64,000 nucleotides of DNA from Bacteroidota bacterium (lineage in GTDB: Bacteria; Bacteroidota; Ignavibacteria; UBA10030; UBA8401). The translations under genes and the position numbers were made by a program. Position 1 is the stretch's first letter; each line of letters opens with the position of its first letter. The notes under the pieces were generated by a model. That model did not search any database and was not told where the DNA came from. It saw nothing but the letters and a program-made list of their open reading frames with translations. Shown in pieces: positions 1-7,578 of this stretch. The stretch is taken from assembly GCA_035506275.1 (NCBI GenBank), contig DATJPT010000019.1:422231-486230 (forward strand). Direction: 5' to 3'.

Positions 1-1015
1 AGTGGGGCACGAATTTTCCGGCCGCATCGTCGACGCCGGGCTGAAAGCGCGGAAGCATATCGCGGCAATGCTCTTCGGCAAGGCAAAAACGAATGCCGAG
101 GTCAAGAGGCTCCTCCGCGGTGAAACCGAATCGAAGTTTGCGAAAAGCAAGAAATTTCTTGCCGTCGTCGGCGAGCATTTCCATGCCTCCGCCGAGATGC
201 ATGTGACCTGCGGAACATGTTATCAATGCCGCCTCGGCGAAAAGCATGTCTGCCGGAATACCGTCATTAAAGGGGTCCACGACGACGGCGCGTTTGCAGA
301 ATACGTGAAGGTGCCGGCGGGGAACCTTGTCCTTTTTCACGAGAAGGAGATTCCGCTCGAGATCATCGCGTTCATGGATGCGATCGGAAATGCGACGCAC
401 ACGGTCATGTCGGTCGATGTCAAAGGACGGACCGTGGTCGTTCTCGGCTGCGGCGTCCAGGGATTGATGGCAACAGCCGTCGCAAAATACGCAGGGGCGA
501 AAAAAATATTCGTCACCGATGCATCCCATGGAGAATTCTCCCACGACAAGCTCGAGATGCGCCGTTTCCGAATGGCGCGTCTTTACGGCGCGGCGCATTG
601 TTTCGATATGGCGCTCCCTGAAGAGCGGAGTCGGTTCCACTCCGTTGTCATGAAGGAAACGAACAATTCCGGCGTCGATGCGGTCTTTGAAATGTCGGGG
701 AGCTACAAGGCGTATGAAGATGCCTTCAAAGCGATCCGCATGGGGGGCACGTTCTCCCTTCTTGGTCTTCCGGCAGGGACGATGCCGGTCGATTTTGCCG
801 GAGACGTCATTTTCAAGGGCTTGACTATCAAAGGGATCATCGGCCGCCGGGTCTTTGAAACGTGGACTCAAATGGAGAGGATCCTCAAGTCGGGACTTGC
901 AAAGAAGTTTCTTTCCACGGGATTCATCACGCACCAGTTCCCCCTGGAAAAATACGAAGAAGCATTCGAGGTGATCCGCCGCGGCGATGCTTTCAAAGTG
1001 TTGCTGAAGCCATGA
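1..1015 (+). CDS. tdh: L-threonine 3-dehydrogenase / zinc alcohol dehydrogenase (5'-truncated by window edge)
   Basis: Medium-chain zinc dehydrogenase that oxidises L-threonine to 2-amino-3-ketobutyrate with NAD+. The visible part starts at the catalytic-zinc GHE motif, so roughly the first 60 residues lie outside the window. Four structural-zinc cysteines follow (visible residues 70, 73, 76, 84), then a Rossmann loop VLGCGVQG near 148-155. The gene lies 40 bp upstream of kbl, the next enzyme of the pathway, which supports threonine over other alcohols as substrate. Oddity: about 30 extra, Lys-rich residues sit between GHEFSGRIVDAG and the structural-zinc loop, where family members normally have a short GDRV-type turn. 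Reading frame is intact across the insertion. Confidence 0.85.
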   Translation, partial: VGHEFSGRIVDAGLKARKHIAAMLFGKAKTNAEVKRLLRGETESKFAKSKKFLAVVGEHFHASAEMHVTCGTCYQCRLGEKHVCRNTVIKGVHDDGAFAEYVKVPAGNLVLFHEKEIPLEIIAFMDAIGNATHTVMSVDVKGRTVVVLGCGVQGLMATAVAKYAGAKKIFVTDASHGEFSHDKLEMRRFRMARLYGAAHCFDMALPEERSRFHSVVMKETNNSGVDAVFEMSGSYKAYEDAFKAIRMGGTFSLLGLPAGTMPVDFAGDVIFKGLTIKGIIGRRVFETWTQMERILKSGLAKKFLSTGFITHQFPLEKYEEAFEVIRRGDAFKVLLKP

Positions 1016-1055
1016 TACGCTTATCGTTGTGATCAACTAAAACTAATTCAATCCT

Positions 1056-2270
1056 ATGGATTACATTGAGCTTGTTGCTTCCGAACTGTCGCGTATTCGC
1101 GACGCAAACACCTTCAAGATCGAGACTCCGCTGGAATCGGCGCAATCGGGTGTCGTCAGAGTCAAGGGCCGTAATGTCGTCATGATGGCCTCCAACAATT
1201 ATCTCGGAATGTCCAATCATCCCGTCGTTCGAAAAGCGGCGATCGAGGGGATCAAAGAGTACGGCTACGGTGTTGCCTCGGTCAGGTTTATTTGCGGCAC
1301 GCAGACGATCCACCTAGAGCTTGAAAGGAAAATTTCGAAGTTCGTCGGTACCGAAGCGACGATCCTGTTCTCCTCATGCTTCGCAGCGAACGAAGGCTTC
1401 TTCGCGAGCCTGGTGAATGAAAAGCTCGGCATGGAGAACTACCGGGATGCCATTTACACCGACAAGCTGAATCATGCCAGCATTATCGACGGCATGCGGC
1501 TATGCAAGCCCGAAACGACGGATAAAAAGATCTATAATCATGCGGATTGTTCCCACCTTGACCAACTACTGAATGAGGACAAGGACAAAGGCTATCGGCT
1601 TCGGATCGTCGCTACGGACGGCGTGTTCAGCATGGAAGGAGATTTGGCGCCGCTCGATGCTCTGATCGAGGTTGCCCATAAACACGGCGCAATTGTTTTT
1701 GTCGACGATTCCCATGCCATCGGCGTGTGCGGAAAGACGGGCAGAGGCACGCCTGAACACTTCGACGTTCTCGGAAAAGTCGACGTCCTCTCCGGGACGC
1801 TTGGCAAGGCCATCGGCGGCGCCGCCGGCGGATACCTGAGCGGAAAGAGGGAACTCATCGATTACCTTCGTCAAAAATCCCGTCCGTACACTTTTTCCAA
1901 TTCGTTGCCCCCCGCTATTGTGTGTGCATGCCTCGCGGCCTTCGATCTATTGACAAAAGACAGATCGATCGTTCGCCGGTTGCACGAGAACACTGCGTAT
2001 TTCAGAAAGGAAATCAAAGCGCTGGGATTCACGATCATCGACGGCGATCATCCCATCGTCCCGATCATGCTCGGCGAAGCATCGCTTGCACAGGATATGA
2101 GCGCTGCGATGCTTAAGGCGGGTGTCTATATCAAAGGACTGTGGTTCCCCGTTGTCCCAAAAGGGGAGGCGCGATTGCGTGCGCAGGTTTCGGCAGCATT
2201 GTCAACGAAGGAGATTGACCGCGCCCTCGATGCTTTTGAAACGGTGGGGAAGAAGATGAAGGTCATTTAA
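1056..2270 (+). CDS. kbl: 2-amino-3-ketobutyrate CoA ligase (glycine C-acetyltransferase)
   Basis: PLP-dependent alpha-oxoamine synthase that cleaves 2-amino-3-ketobutyrate with CoA to glycine and acetyl-CoA, completing threonine breakdown started by the upstream dehydrogenase. The protein has 404 residues, close to the usual ~398. Visible marks are the N-terminal ASNNYLG substrate loop, a DDSHAIG motif for the PLP pyridine nitrogen, and SGTLGKAIGG holding the Schiff-base lysine (Lys251). The related biotin enzyme BioF is possible on fold alone, but the tdh neighbour 40 bp upstream favours Kbl. The two genes probably form an operon. Confidence 0.92.
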   Translation: MDYIELVASELSRIRDANTFKIETPLESAQSGVVRVKGRNVVMMASNNYLGMSNHPVVRKAAIEGIKEYGYGVASVRFICGTQTIHLELERKISKFVGTEATILFSSCFAANEGFFASLVNEKLGMENYRDAIYTDKLNHASIIDGMRLCKPETTDKKIYNHADCSHLDQLLNEDKDKGYRLRIVATDGVFSMEGDLAPLDALIEVAHKHGAIVFVDDSHAIGVCGKTGRGTPEHFDVLGKVDVLSGTLGKAIGGAAGGYLSGKRELIDYLRQKSRPYTFSNSLPPAIVCACLAAFDLLTKDRSIVRRLHENTAYFRKEIKALGFTIIDGDHPIVPIMLGEASLAQDMSAAMLKAGVYIKGLWFPVVPKGEARLRAQVSAALSTKEIDRALDAFETVGKKMKVI

Positions 2271-2330
2271 AGTTTCCGGTAGCTTGTGAGGGATTTCTCA
2301 TAATCATTCACTCCCCCTTTCGATCGACGA

Positions 2331-3506
2331 ATGTCTCAGCCCGTTCCTTCATCACTCCCGTCGCTGCAGCCGAAACAACGCTATGTGTACATTGATTTGC
2401 TGCGGGGGTGGGCAGTGCTGGTGATGATCGAGACGCATGTGACCAACGCGTTCCTCATCCCTACGATCCGTCTCCAGCCGTGGTTTGGTACTCTCAATTT
2501 TATCAACGGGATTGTTGCTCCTTCCTTTTTATTTGTCGCAGGATACGCTTTCGCGATCGTCGGTCAACGCAAGTGGCAGGACTATCTTTCGTTGAACGGT
2601 ATATTGTGGAAACAGCTCGGCCGCATCCTTCAGATCTGGGCCGTCGGGTACGCTCTTCATCTTCCGTTCTTTTCATTCAATAAGCTCGCTTTTCTTATCG
2701 GCTGGGATGAATGGAGATCGTTCTGGCCGGTGGACGTTCTGCAGTGCATAGCCGTCTCTCTCCTGCTGATGCTGGCGTTCGTTTTGATCGCGAGGACCCA
2801 TCGGACATTTCTGATTCTGCTGGGCGTGGCCGCATGTGCTGTCGCATTCGCAAGCCCGTTCGCGTCGACGTGGAATGTGGACCGGATGGTCTCGCTTCCT
2901 TTTTCTAATTACGTCAATGCCCTTCATGGCTCTCTTTTTCCCGTGTTTCCGTGGATGAGCTTTGTGCTGTTCGGTGGGGCGGCGGGGGAGTTGTTCGCGA
3001 TTTTCAGGTCGAAGAATGTAGAAGAGAAGTTCTTTTTTGGAACCTTCGGAATCGGTATGCTGCTGATCGTTCTTGCAGTCGCTGCCCACGTTCAGCCGGT
3101 GACAATTTTTCCTCCGCACGATTTCTGGACCGCAAGCCCGGAATTCCTCTTTATTCGACTCGGCATCGTTCTGATCATCCTTGCAACCCTTTGGTTTTGG
3201 GAACGCGCCGCGCATTCGGGCAAGTCGATCGTCAGTCTGATCGGCTCAGAATCCCTAGTAACGTATACGGCGCACCTGCTCGTTATTTATGGGTTGTTCA
3301 TTCACGGCGAGAGCTTGTCGCTGATCATCGGGACGACACGGTCAGTACCGGAAGTCGCGGGAATGGCGGTTCTTCTTATCGGAGCGATGGCCGGGCTTGC
3401 ATACATCTGGAATTCATTGAAGAAAAAGAGTATGTTCTATGCGAGAGTTCTGCAGTATTCCATTCTCGGCATTGTCCTGCTTGTTTTCTTTACGAAGCCA
3501 TATTAA
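2331..3506 (+). CDS. multi-pass membrane acyltransferase-like protein (DUF1624/HGSNAT type)
   Basis: Integral membrane protein of 391 residues with about ten hydrophobic segments. The N-terminus carries YIDLLRGWAVLVMIETH, the typical start of the heparan-alpha-glucosaminide N-acetyltransferase/DUF1624 group, in which a membrane-embedded histidine passes acetyl groups across the membrane to sugars. Here the candidate His is in the MIETH segment. Substrate is unknown. The gene begins 60 bp after kbl and ends 25 bp before rmuC, so the four plus-strand genes may be co-transcribed, with no obvious functional link. Confidence 0.7.
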   Translation: MSQPVPSSLPSLQPKQRYVYIDLLRGWAVLVMIETHVTNAFLIPTIRLQPWFGTLNFINGIVAPSFLFVAGYAFAIVGQRKWQDYLSLNGILWKQLGRILQIWAVGYALHLPFFSFNKLAFLIGWDEWRSFWPVDVLQCIAVSLLLMLAFVLIARTHRTFLILLGVAACAVAFASPFASTWNVDRMVSLPFSNYVNALHGSLFPVFPWMSFVLFGGAAGELFAIFRSKNVEEKFFFGTFGIGMLLIVLAVAAHVQPVTIFPPHDFWTASPEFLFIRLGIVLIILATLWFWERAAHSGKSIVSLIGSESLVTYTAHLLVIYGLFIHGESLSLIIGTTRSVPEVAGMAVLLIGAMAGLAYIWNSLKKKSMFYARVLQYSILGIVLLVFFTKPY

Positions 3507-3531
3507 TGCCTAAAATGTTGAGAACGCATCG

Positions 3532-4671
3532 ATGGAAATTGTAACACTTGTTGCTGTTGTGGTGCTCGCCGGCCTAGTCGCCGTCTCCATTCTTAGAAAG
3601 CAGACGAAGGAACCGGCGTCCGCCGATCAATCGTCAATGCTCGTGCAGCAGCAGATCGAGTCGCTGAGAGGGGAGGTTTCACAAAGTTTAAAAAATGCCA
3701 CCGACGTCATGTTCCAGAATATGCGCGCTACGTCGGAAAATCTGAATCAGCAAATAGCGCTTGTGACGCAATCGATCCAAAAGACCACCGAGCAGGTCAA
3801 CCAGCAGCTTTCCGCGCAGACCAGCACCATCGGCACGCGCCTCGATACAGCGGCGAAAGTCATCGGAGACCTGCAAAAGAGCCAGGGACAGCTGCTCCAG
3901 GCGACGGAAGAAATGAAGCAGCTCGGGGTCAGTGTGGCGCAGCTGGAGGGACTGCTTAAGGCCCCGAAGCTTCGCGGCGGTCTCGGCGAGTCGATGCTAG
4001 AGGATCTGTTGAAGCAAGTGATCCCCGCCTCTTCGTATGCAACGCAGTACCGGTTCCGCAACGGCAACACAGTCGATGCCATCGTCAGGACGGCCAATGG
4101 CATCATCCCCATCGACTCAAAATTTCCCCTGGAAAATTTCAGGAAGATGGTTGAAACGGCCAGCGATGCGGAGAAGAAATCGTCGTACAAGCTTTTCGTC
4201 AGCGACGTAAAGAAGCATATCGACGCCATTGCGCAAAAATATATCGCGCCGGATGAGGGAACGTTCGACTTCGCCTTGATGTATATCCCCGCGGAAAATA
4301 TCTACTATGAGACCATCATCAAGAACGACAATTACGACGACGAGACGAATATCTATAACTACGGCGTCCAGCGGAGGGTCTTTTCAGTCTCACCGAACAC
4401 GTTTTATGCCCAGCTTCATGTGCTGGCATTGGGGTTCAAGGGGATGGAAGTGGAGAAGAGCGCGAAGGAGATCATTCAAAATCTTGCGCGGCTTCAGGGG
4501 GATTTGCAGCGATTCGCGGACGAGTTCGAAACTGTCGGAAAACATCTCAACAACGCAAAGAACAAGTATGACGAGGCGGCGCGAAAACTCGACACCTTTG
4601 AGGAAAAATTAAAGAACTCTTCCGGAAATGCGCTGCCGGCACATCCTGCCCAGGGGGAACTGCTTCCGTAA
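3532..4671 (+). CDS. rmuC: DNA recombination protein RmuC
   Basis: RmuC family protein linked genetically in E. coli to limiting inverted-repeat recombination and proposed to have a nuclease-like fold. Of 379 residues, the first 20 form one membrane anchor (VTLVAVVVLAGLVAVSIL). Residues about 35-140 are a Gln-rich coiled coil. The conserved RmuC domain follows, with GGLGESMLEDLL, IPIDSKFPLENF and MYIPAENIYYE motifs. Length and domain order are normal. It shares the plus-strand run that starts with tdh. Confidence 0.9.
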   Translation: MEIVTLVAVVVLAGLVAVSILRKQTKEPASADQSSMLVQQQIESLRGEVSQSLKNATDVMFQNMRATSENLNQQIALVTQSIQKTTEQVNQQLSAQTSTIGTRLDTAAKVIGDLQKSQGQLLQATEEMKQLGVSVAQLEGLLKAPKLRGGLGESMLEDLLKQVIPASSYATQYRFRNGNTVDAIVRTANGIIPIDSKFPLENFRKMVETASDAEKKSSYKLFVSDVKKHIDAIAQKYIAPDEGTFDFALMYIPAENIYYETIIKNDNYDDETNIYNYGVQRRVFSVSPNTFYAQLHVLALGFKGMEVEKSAKEIIQNLARLQGDLQRFADEFETVGKHLNNAKNKYDEAARKLDTFEEKLKNSSGNALPAHPAQGELLP

Positions 4672-4684
4672 AGCAATTGCCGGC

Positions 4685-4963
4685 TCAGCCGCCGATGACT
4701 ACCGCCCACGGGCGGATTTCCCACCGCGTCACCAAGCCGTTCTTGACATACGGATCGTGATCGATAAATTCTTCGATGACACTTTTGTCCTTCACGCGAA
4801 AGACAAGAAGCGCCTTGTCTGCTGGACCGCCAAAAGCTCCGGCGAGGAGAAGTTCCCCGCGACGATGCAGTTCTTTTGCCAATTCGAGATGAGTCTCCCG
4901 GAATGCGGTCCGCCGTGCGAGATAATCGTCGGCAAGATAGTAGATCAATGCAAAATAGTTCAT
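4685..4963 (-). CDS. YCII-domain protein
   Basis: Small cytosolic protein of 92 residues in the YciI/YCII ferredoxin-like family, a group with a conserved His-Asp pair and mostly unknown reactions. Seen: MNYFALIYY strand, TAFRETHLELAKEL with the conserved His, GAFGGPADKALLVFR, and the DHDPYVKNGLV motif near the C-terminus. The start is placed at the ATG at 4961-4963 because the family begins at this strand; an upstream in-frame ATG would add seven residues. It converges on rmuC with 13 bp between stops. Confidence 0.8.
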   Translation of the reverse strand: MNYFALIYYLADDYLARRTAFRETHLELAKELHRRGELLLAGAFGGPADKALLVFRVKDKSVIEEFIDHDPYVKNGLVTRWEIRPWAVVIGG

Positions 4964-5146
4964 GCGCGTCACCCTGAATGTCACATTTCAGAACCTTGCA
5001 TACAATGTAAAGAATTTTCGAGCCTATTTCTTCCCTCGGCGCAAAAATGTTCAATAACGAATTTAGCCCCCTTCAATAGCTTGAAACAAATTCGAAAAAT
5101 GACGATTATTGACAAGCATTCCTTTTTAATAAGACTACCCTGACGA

Positions 5147-5611
5147 GTGAAAAAAATACTATTTGTGTGCCTCGGAAATATATGTCGTTCGCCCGCTGCC
5201 GAGGGGATCATGCAGAAGAAAGCGGAAGGCCTTCCGGTTGAAATAGACTCTGCCGGAACCGCAGGTTATCATATCGGTTCGCTTCCGGACGCCCGCATGC
5301 GTTCCCACGCGGGCAAACGGGGTTATCCTTTGAACAGCAGGAGCCGAAAATTCAACCCCGCCGAGGATTTCGAGAAATTTGACATGATTATTGCGATGGA
5401 CAAAGAGAATCTGCGCGACCTGCGTTCCATGGACGGGGATGGAAAATATGACGGGAAACTTTCCCTGATGACGGATTATTGTCAGAAGATCGCGGCAGAT
5501 GAAGTTCCCGACCCGTACTATGAGGGCCCCGAAGGTTTTGAATACGTTCTCGATATCCTCGAAGATGCATGCGATGGTCTTTTGAAAAAACTTGGACATG
5601 GATCAGGTTAG
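5147..5611 (+). CDS. low-molecular-weight protein-tyrosine phosphatase
   Basis: Cytosolic phosphatase of 154 residues. The N-terminal P-loop CLGNICRS (CX5R, Cys8 and Arg14) forms the phosphocysteine intermediate, and DPYY near residue 122 supplies the general-acid Asp. The start is a GTG at 5147, fixed by the P-loop position. The final 20 bp overlap the next gene, a fructosamine-kinase family protein, in another frame. LMW phosphatase/fructosamine-kinase pairs are known in bacteria and have been linked to protein deglycation; that role is inferred here only from the context. Confidence 0.9.
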   Translation: MKKILFVCLGNICRSPAAEGIMQKKAEGLPVEIDSAGTAGYHIGSLPDARMRSHAGKRGYPLNSRSRKFNPAEDFEKFDMIIAMDKENLRDLRSMDGDGKYDGKLSLMTDYCQKIAADEVPDPYYEGPEGFEYVLDILEDACDGLLKKLGHGSG

Positions 5612-6458
5612 TTTGTTCGTCGAGCGCGCATTGGGGAAAAGAGTTATTTCTATCAGTCCTGTGGGAGGCGGGTCGATTTCGACCGCGATGAAGGTGACGC
5701 TCGCGGGGCGAAGGCCGGTGTTTGTCAAGGTTTCGCCTCAGCAGCCGGGCATGTTTCAAAAAGAAGCGAACGGATTGCGCGCGCTTGCCCAAGCGGGTGC
5801 AATAAAGGTCCCTGAAGTAATGTTCGCCGACGAACACATTCTCATACTTGAATTCCTTGCAACATCGCCTCCATCCAATCGCAAAAAGACCTTTGAGATC
5901 TTCGGGCGGCAATGTGCCGGACTCCATCGGTGTACGGCAGCATCGTTTGGGTTTACCGAAGATAATTATATCGGCTCGACCCCTCAGCAGAATATGCCGC
6001 GCACCGATTCATGGAAAGAGTTTTACCACATCCGCCGCCTGCAGTTTCAGTATTATCTTGCAGAACGAAACGGCTATTGTGATTCTCAGTTGCGCGCACT
6101 ATTTGCGGCTCTTACTTCGCGAATCGATAGGCTGATTCCTGATGACGGTGAGCCGCCTGCACTGCTGCACGGCGATCTCTGGAATGGGAATGTTCTTATC
6201 CTTGGAGAGGAGACAACGGCAATCATCGATCCGGCGGTGTACTACGGACATCGCGAAGCAGACCTTGCCATGACAATGCTGTTCGGCGGCTTCGGGGATT
6301 CATTTTATTCGGCATACCATGAGGTGTATCCGCTCAGGCCCGGCTGGCAGAAGAGAATGGAATTGTATAAGCTCTACCACCTCTTCAATCATCTGAACAT
6401 TTTTGGCGAGGGGTATTACGGACAGGTCGTAGGAACGATGCAGCGTTTGGTTGAGTGA
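5592..6458 (+). CDS. fructosamine-3-kinase family protein
   Basis: Aminoglycoside-phosphotransferase-fold kinase of 288 residues that would phosphorylate the sugar of glycated amines so that the adduct falls off. Seen: N-lobe lysine in VFVKVSPQQ, acid cluster ILILEFL, catalytic LLHGDLWNGNVL, metal-binding IIDPAVYYGHREADLA, and the C-terminal LYHLFNHLNIFGEGYY typical of this family. It starts inside the phosphatase gene (20 bp overlap), implying translational coupling. The ATG at 5592 or the one 6 bp later could be used. Confidence 0.9.
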   Translation: MDMDQVSLFVERALGKRVISISPVGGGSISTAMKVTLAGRRPVFVKVSPQQPGMFQKEANGLRALAQAGAIKVPEVMFADEHILILEFLATSPPSNRKKTFEIFGRQCAGLHRCTAASFGFTEDNYIGSTPQQNMPRTDSWKEFYHIRRLQFQYYLAERNGYCDSQLRALFAALTSRIDRLIPDDGEPPALLHGDLWNGNVLILGEETTAIIDPAVYYGHREADLAMTMLFGGFGDSFYSAYHEVYPLRPGWQKRMELYKLYHLFNHLNIFGEGYYGQVVGTMQRLVE

Positions 6459-6508
6459 AATGATCCGCTGATATATTTTTCTTCGCCACGTAATGTTCGG
6501 CGTCAGCG

Positions 6509-7372
6509 TTATTCAAACACAATTGTTTTGCCGCCGTAGACGAGAATCCTGTCCTGCAAATGCAACCGCACGCCGCGCGCAAGAACCAACCGCTCAAGGT
6601 CACGCCCTTTCCGCACCAAATCTTCCAGAGAGTCCTTGTGAGAAATGCGGATGATGTCCTGTTCGATGATGGGCCCTTCGTCGAGGACTTCCGTCACGTA
6701 ATGGCTCGTTGCACCGACAATTTTAACCCCTCGCTTATAGGCCTGTTTGTATGGATTGCTTCCTGCAAATGCCGGCAAGAAGGAATGATGGATATTCAGA
6801 ATGTTGTTCGGATAGTGTTGAAGGAATGCCGGAGAAAGAACCTGCATATACCGGGCAAGAATGATCGTGTCAACGTTGTTTGCTTTCAGCAACGCAAGCT
6901 CTTCATGTTCCTGAACTGTCTTGTTTTCGGGCGTGACAGGGAAGAGATGGAACGGGAGGTGATACCGTTCCGCCAGGTACCGCAGATCAGGATGATTTGA
7001 AATTACCGCCACGATGTCGGCGTCAAATTCGCCGAGCTCGTGCCGCCAGAGGATCTCCTGCAGACAGTGGTCATACTTTGACACAAAAATGGCCAACCTG
7101 TGCCTTTCGCGATTTAGGCGGATGGACCATTCCGCTCCAAATTCTGTCGCCATCGGAGCAAACATTTCTCCTAGCCTGTCAGGGCTGACTGCGAATTCCT
7201 TCATGTCCCATTCCACGCGAATAAAAAAACGTCCTTCTTCCGCGTCTACGTGCTCGACCAGGTCGAGAATGTTCCCTTTTCGTTCAAAAATGAAATTTGA
7301 GATCAACGATACCAGCCCTTTTCTGTCGGGGCACGTCAAGAGCAGGGTTGCAGTCAATCGCTTTTCGGCCAT
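6509..7372 (-). CDS. purU: formyltetrahydrofolate deformylase
   Basis: Hydrolyses 10-formyl-tetrahydrofolate to formate and tetrahydrofolate, balancing one-carbon pools and feeding formate to purine synthesis. The protein has 287 residues: an N-terminal ACT domain (TLLLTCPDRKGLVSLIS) followed by a formyltransferase domain with VISNHPDLR, the catalytic NIHHSFLPAF loop and GATSHYVTEVLDEGPII. The frame stays open another 110 codons upstream, but family length and the MAEKRLTATLLL start place the ATG at 7370-7372. It converges with the fructosamine-kinase gene. Confidence 0.93.
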   Translation of the reverse strand: MAEKRLTATLLLTCPDRKGLVSLISNFIFERKGNILDLVEHVDAEEGRFFIRVEWDMKEFAVSPDRLGEMFAPMATEFGAEWSIRLNRERHRLAIFVSKYDHCLQEILWRHELGEFDADIVAVISNHPDLRYLAERYHLPFHLFPVTPENKTVQEHEELALLKANNVDTIILARYMQVLSPAFLQHYPNNILNIHHSFLPAFAGSNPYKQAYKRGVKIVGATSHYVTEVLDEGPIIEQDIIRISHKDSLEDLVRKGRDLERLVLARGVRLHLQDRILVYGGKTIVFE

Positions 7373-7578
7373 GTACAGGAGTATCCTTATCGGTAATTTC
7401 TGAGCGCTGATAAAAAGGAGGTATGGTGCGGAACAAAATTCCGTAATTCCGATCTGCTTGTTAATATAGCCACCGAGCGAGAGAGATGCAAAAGGGGGGA
7501 AGATGCTTACGGCGACGACAACGATCGGCCGCCGGCGCCAGGAATTGCTCTTGAAGGAGAAGAACGGTATTGTACCCC

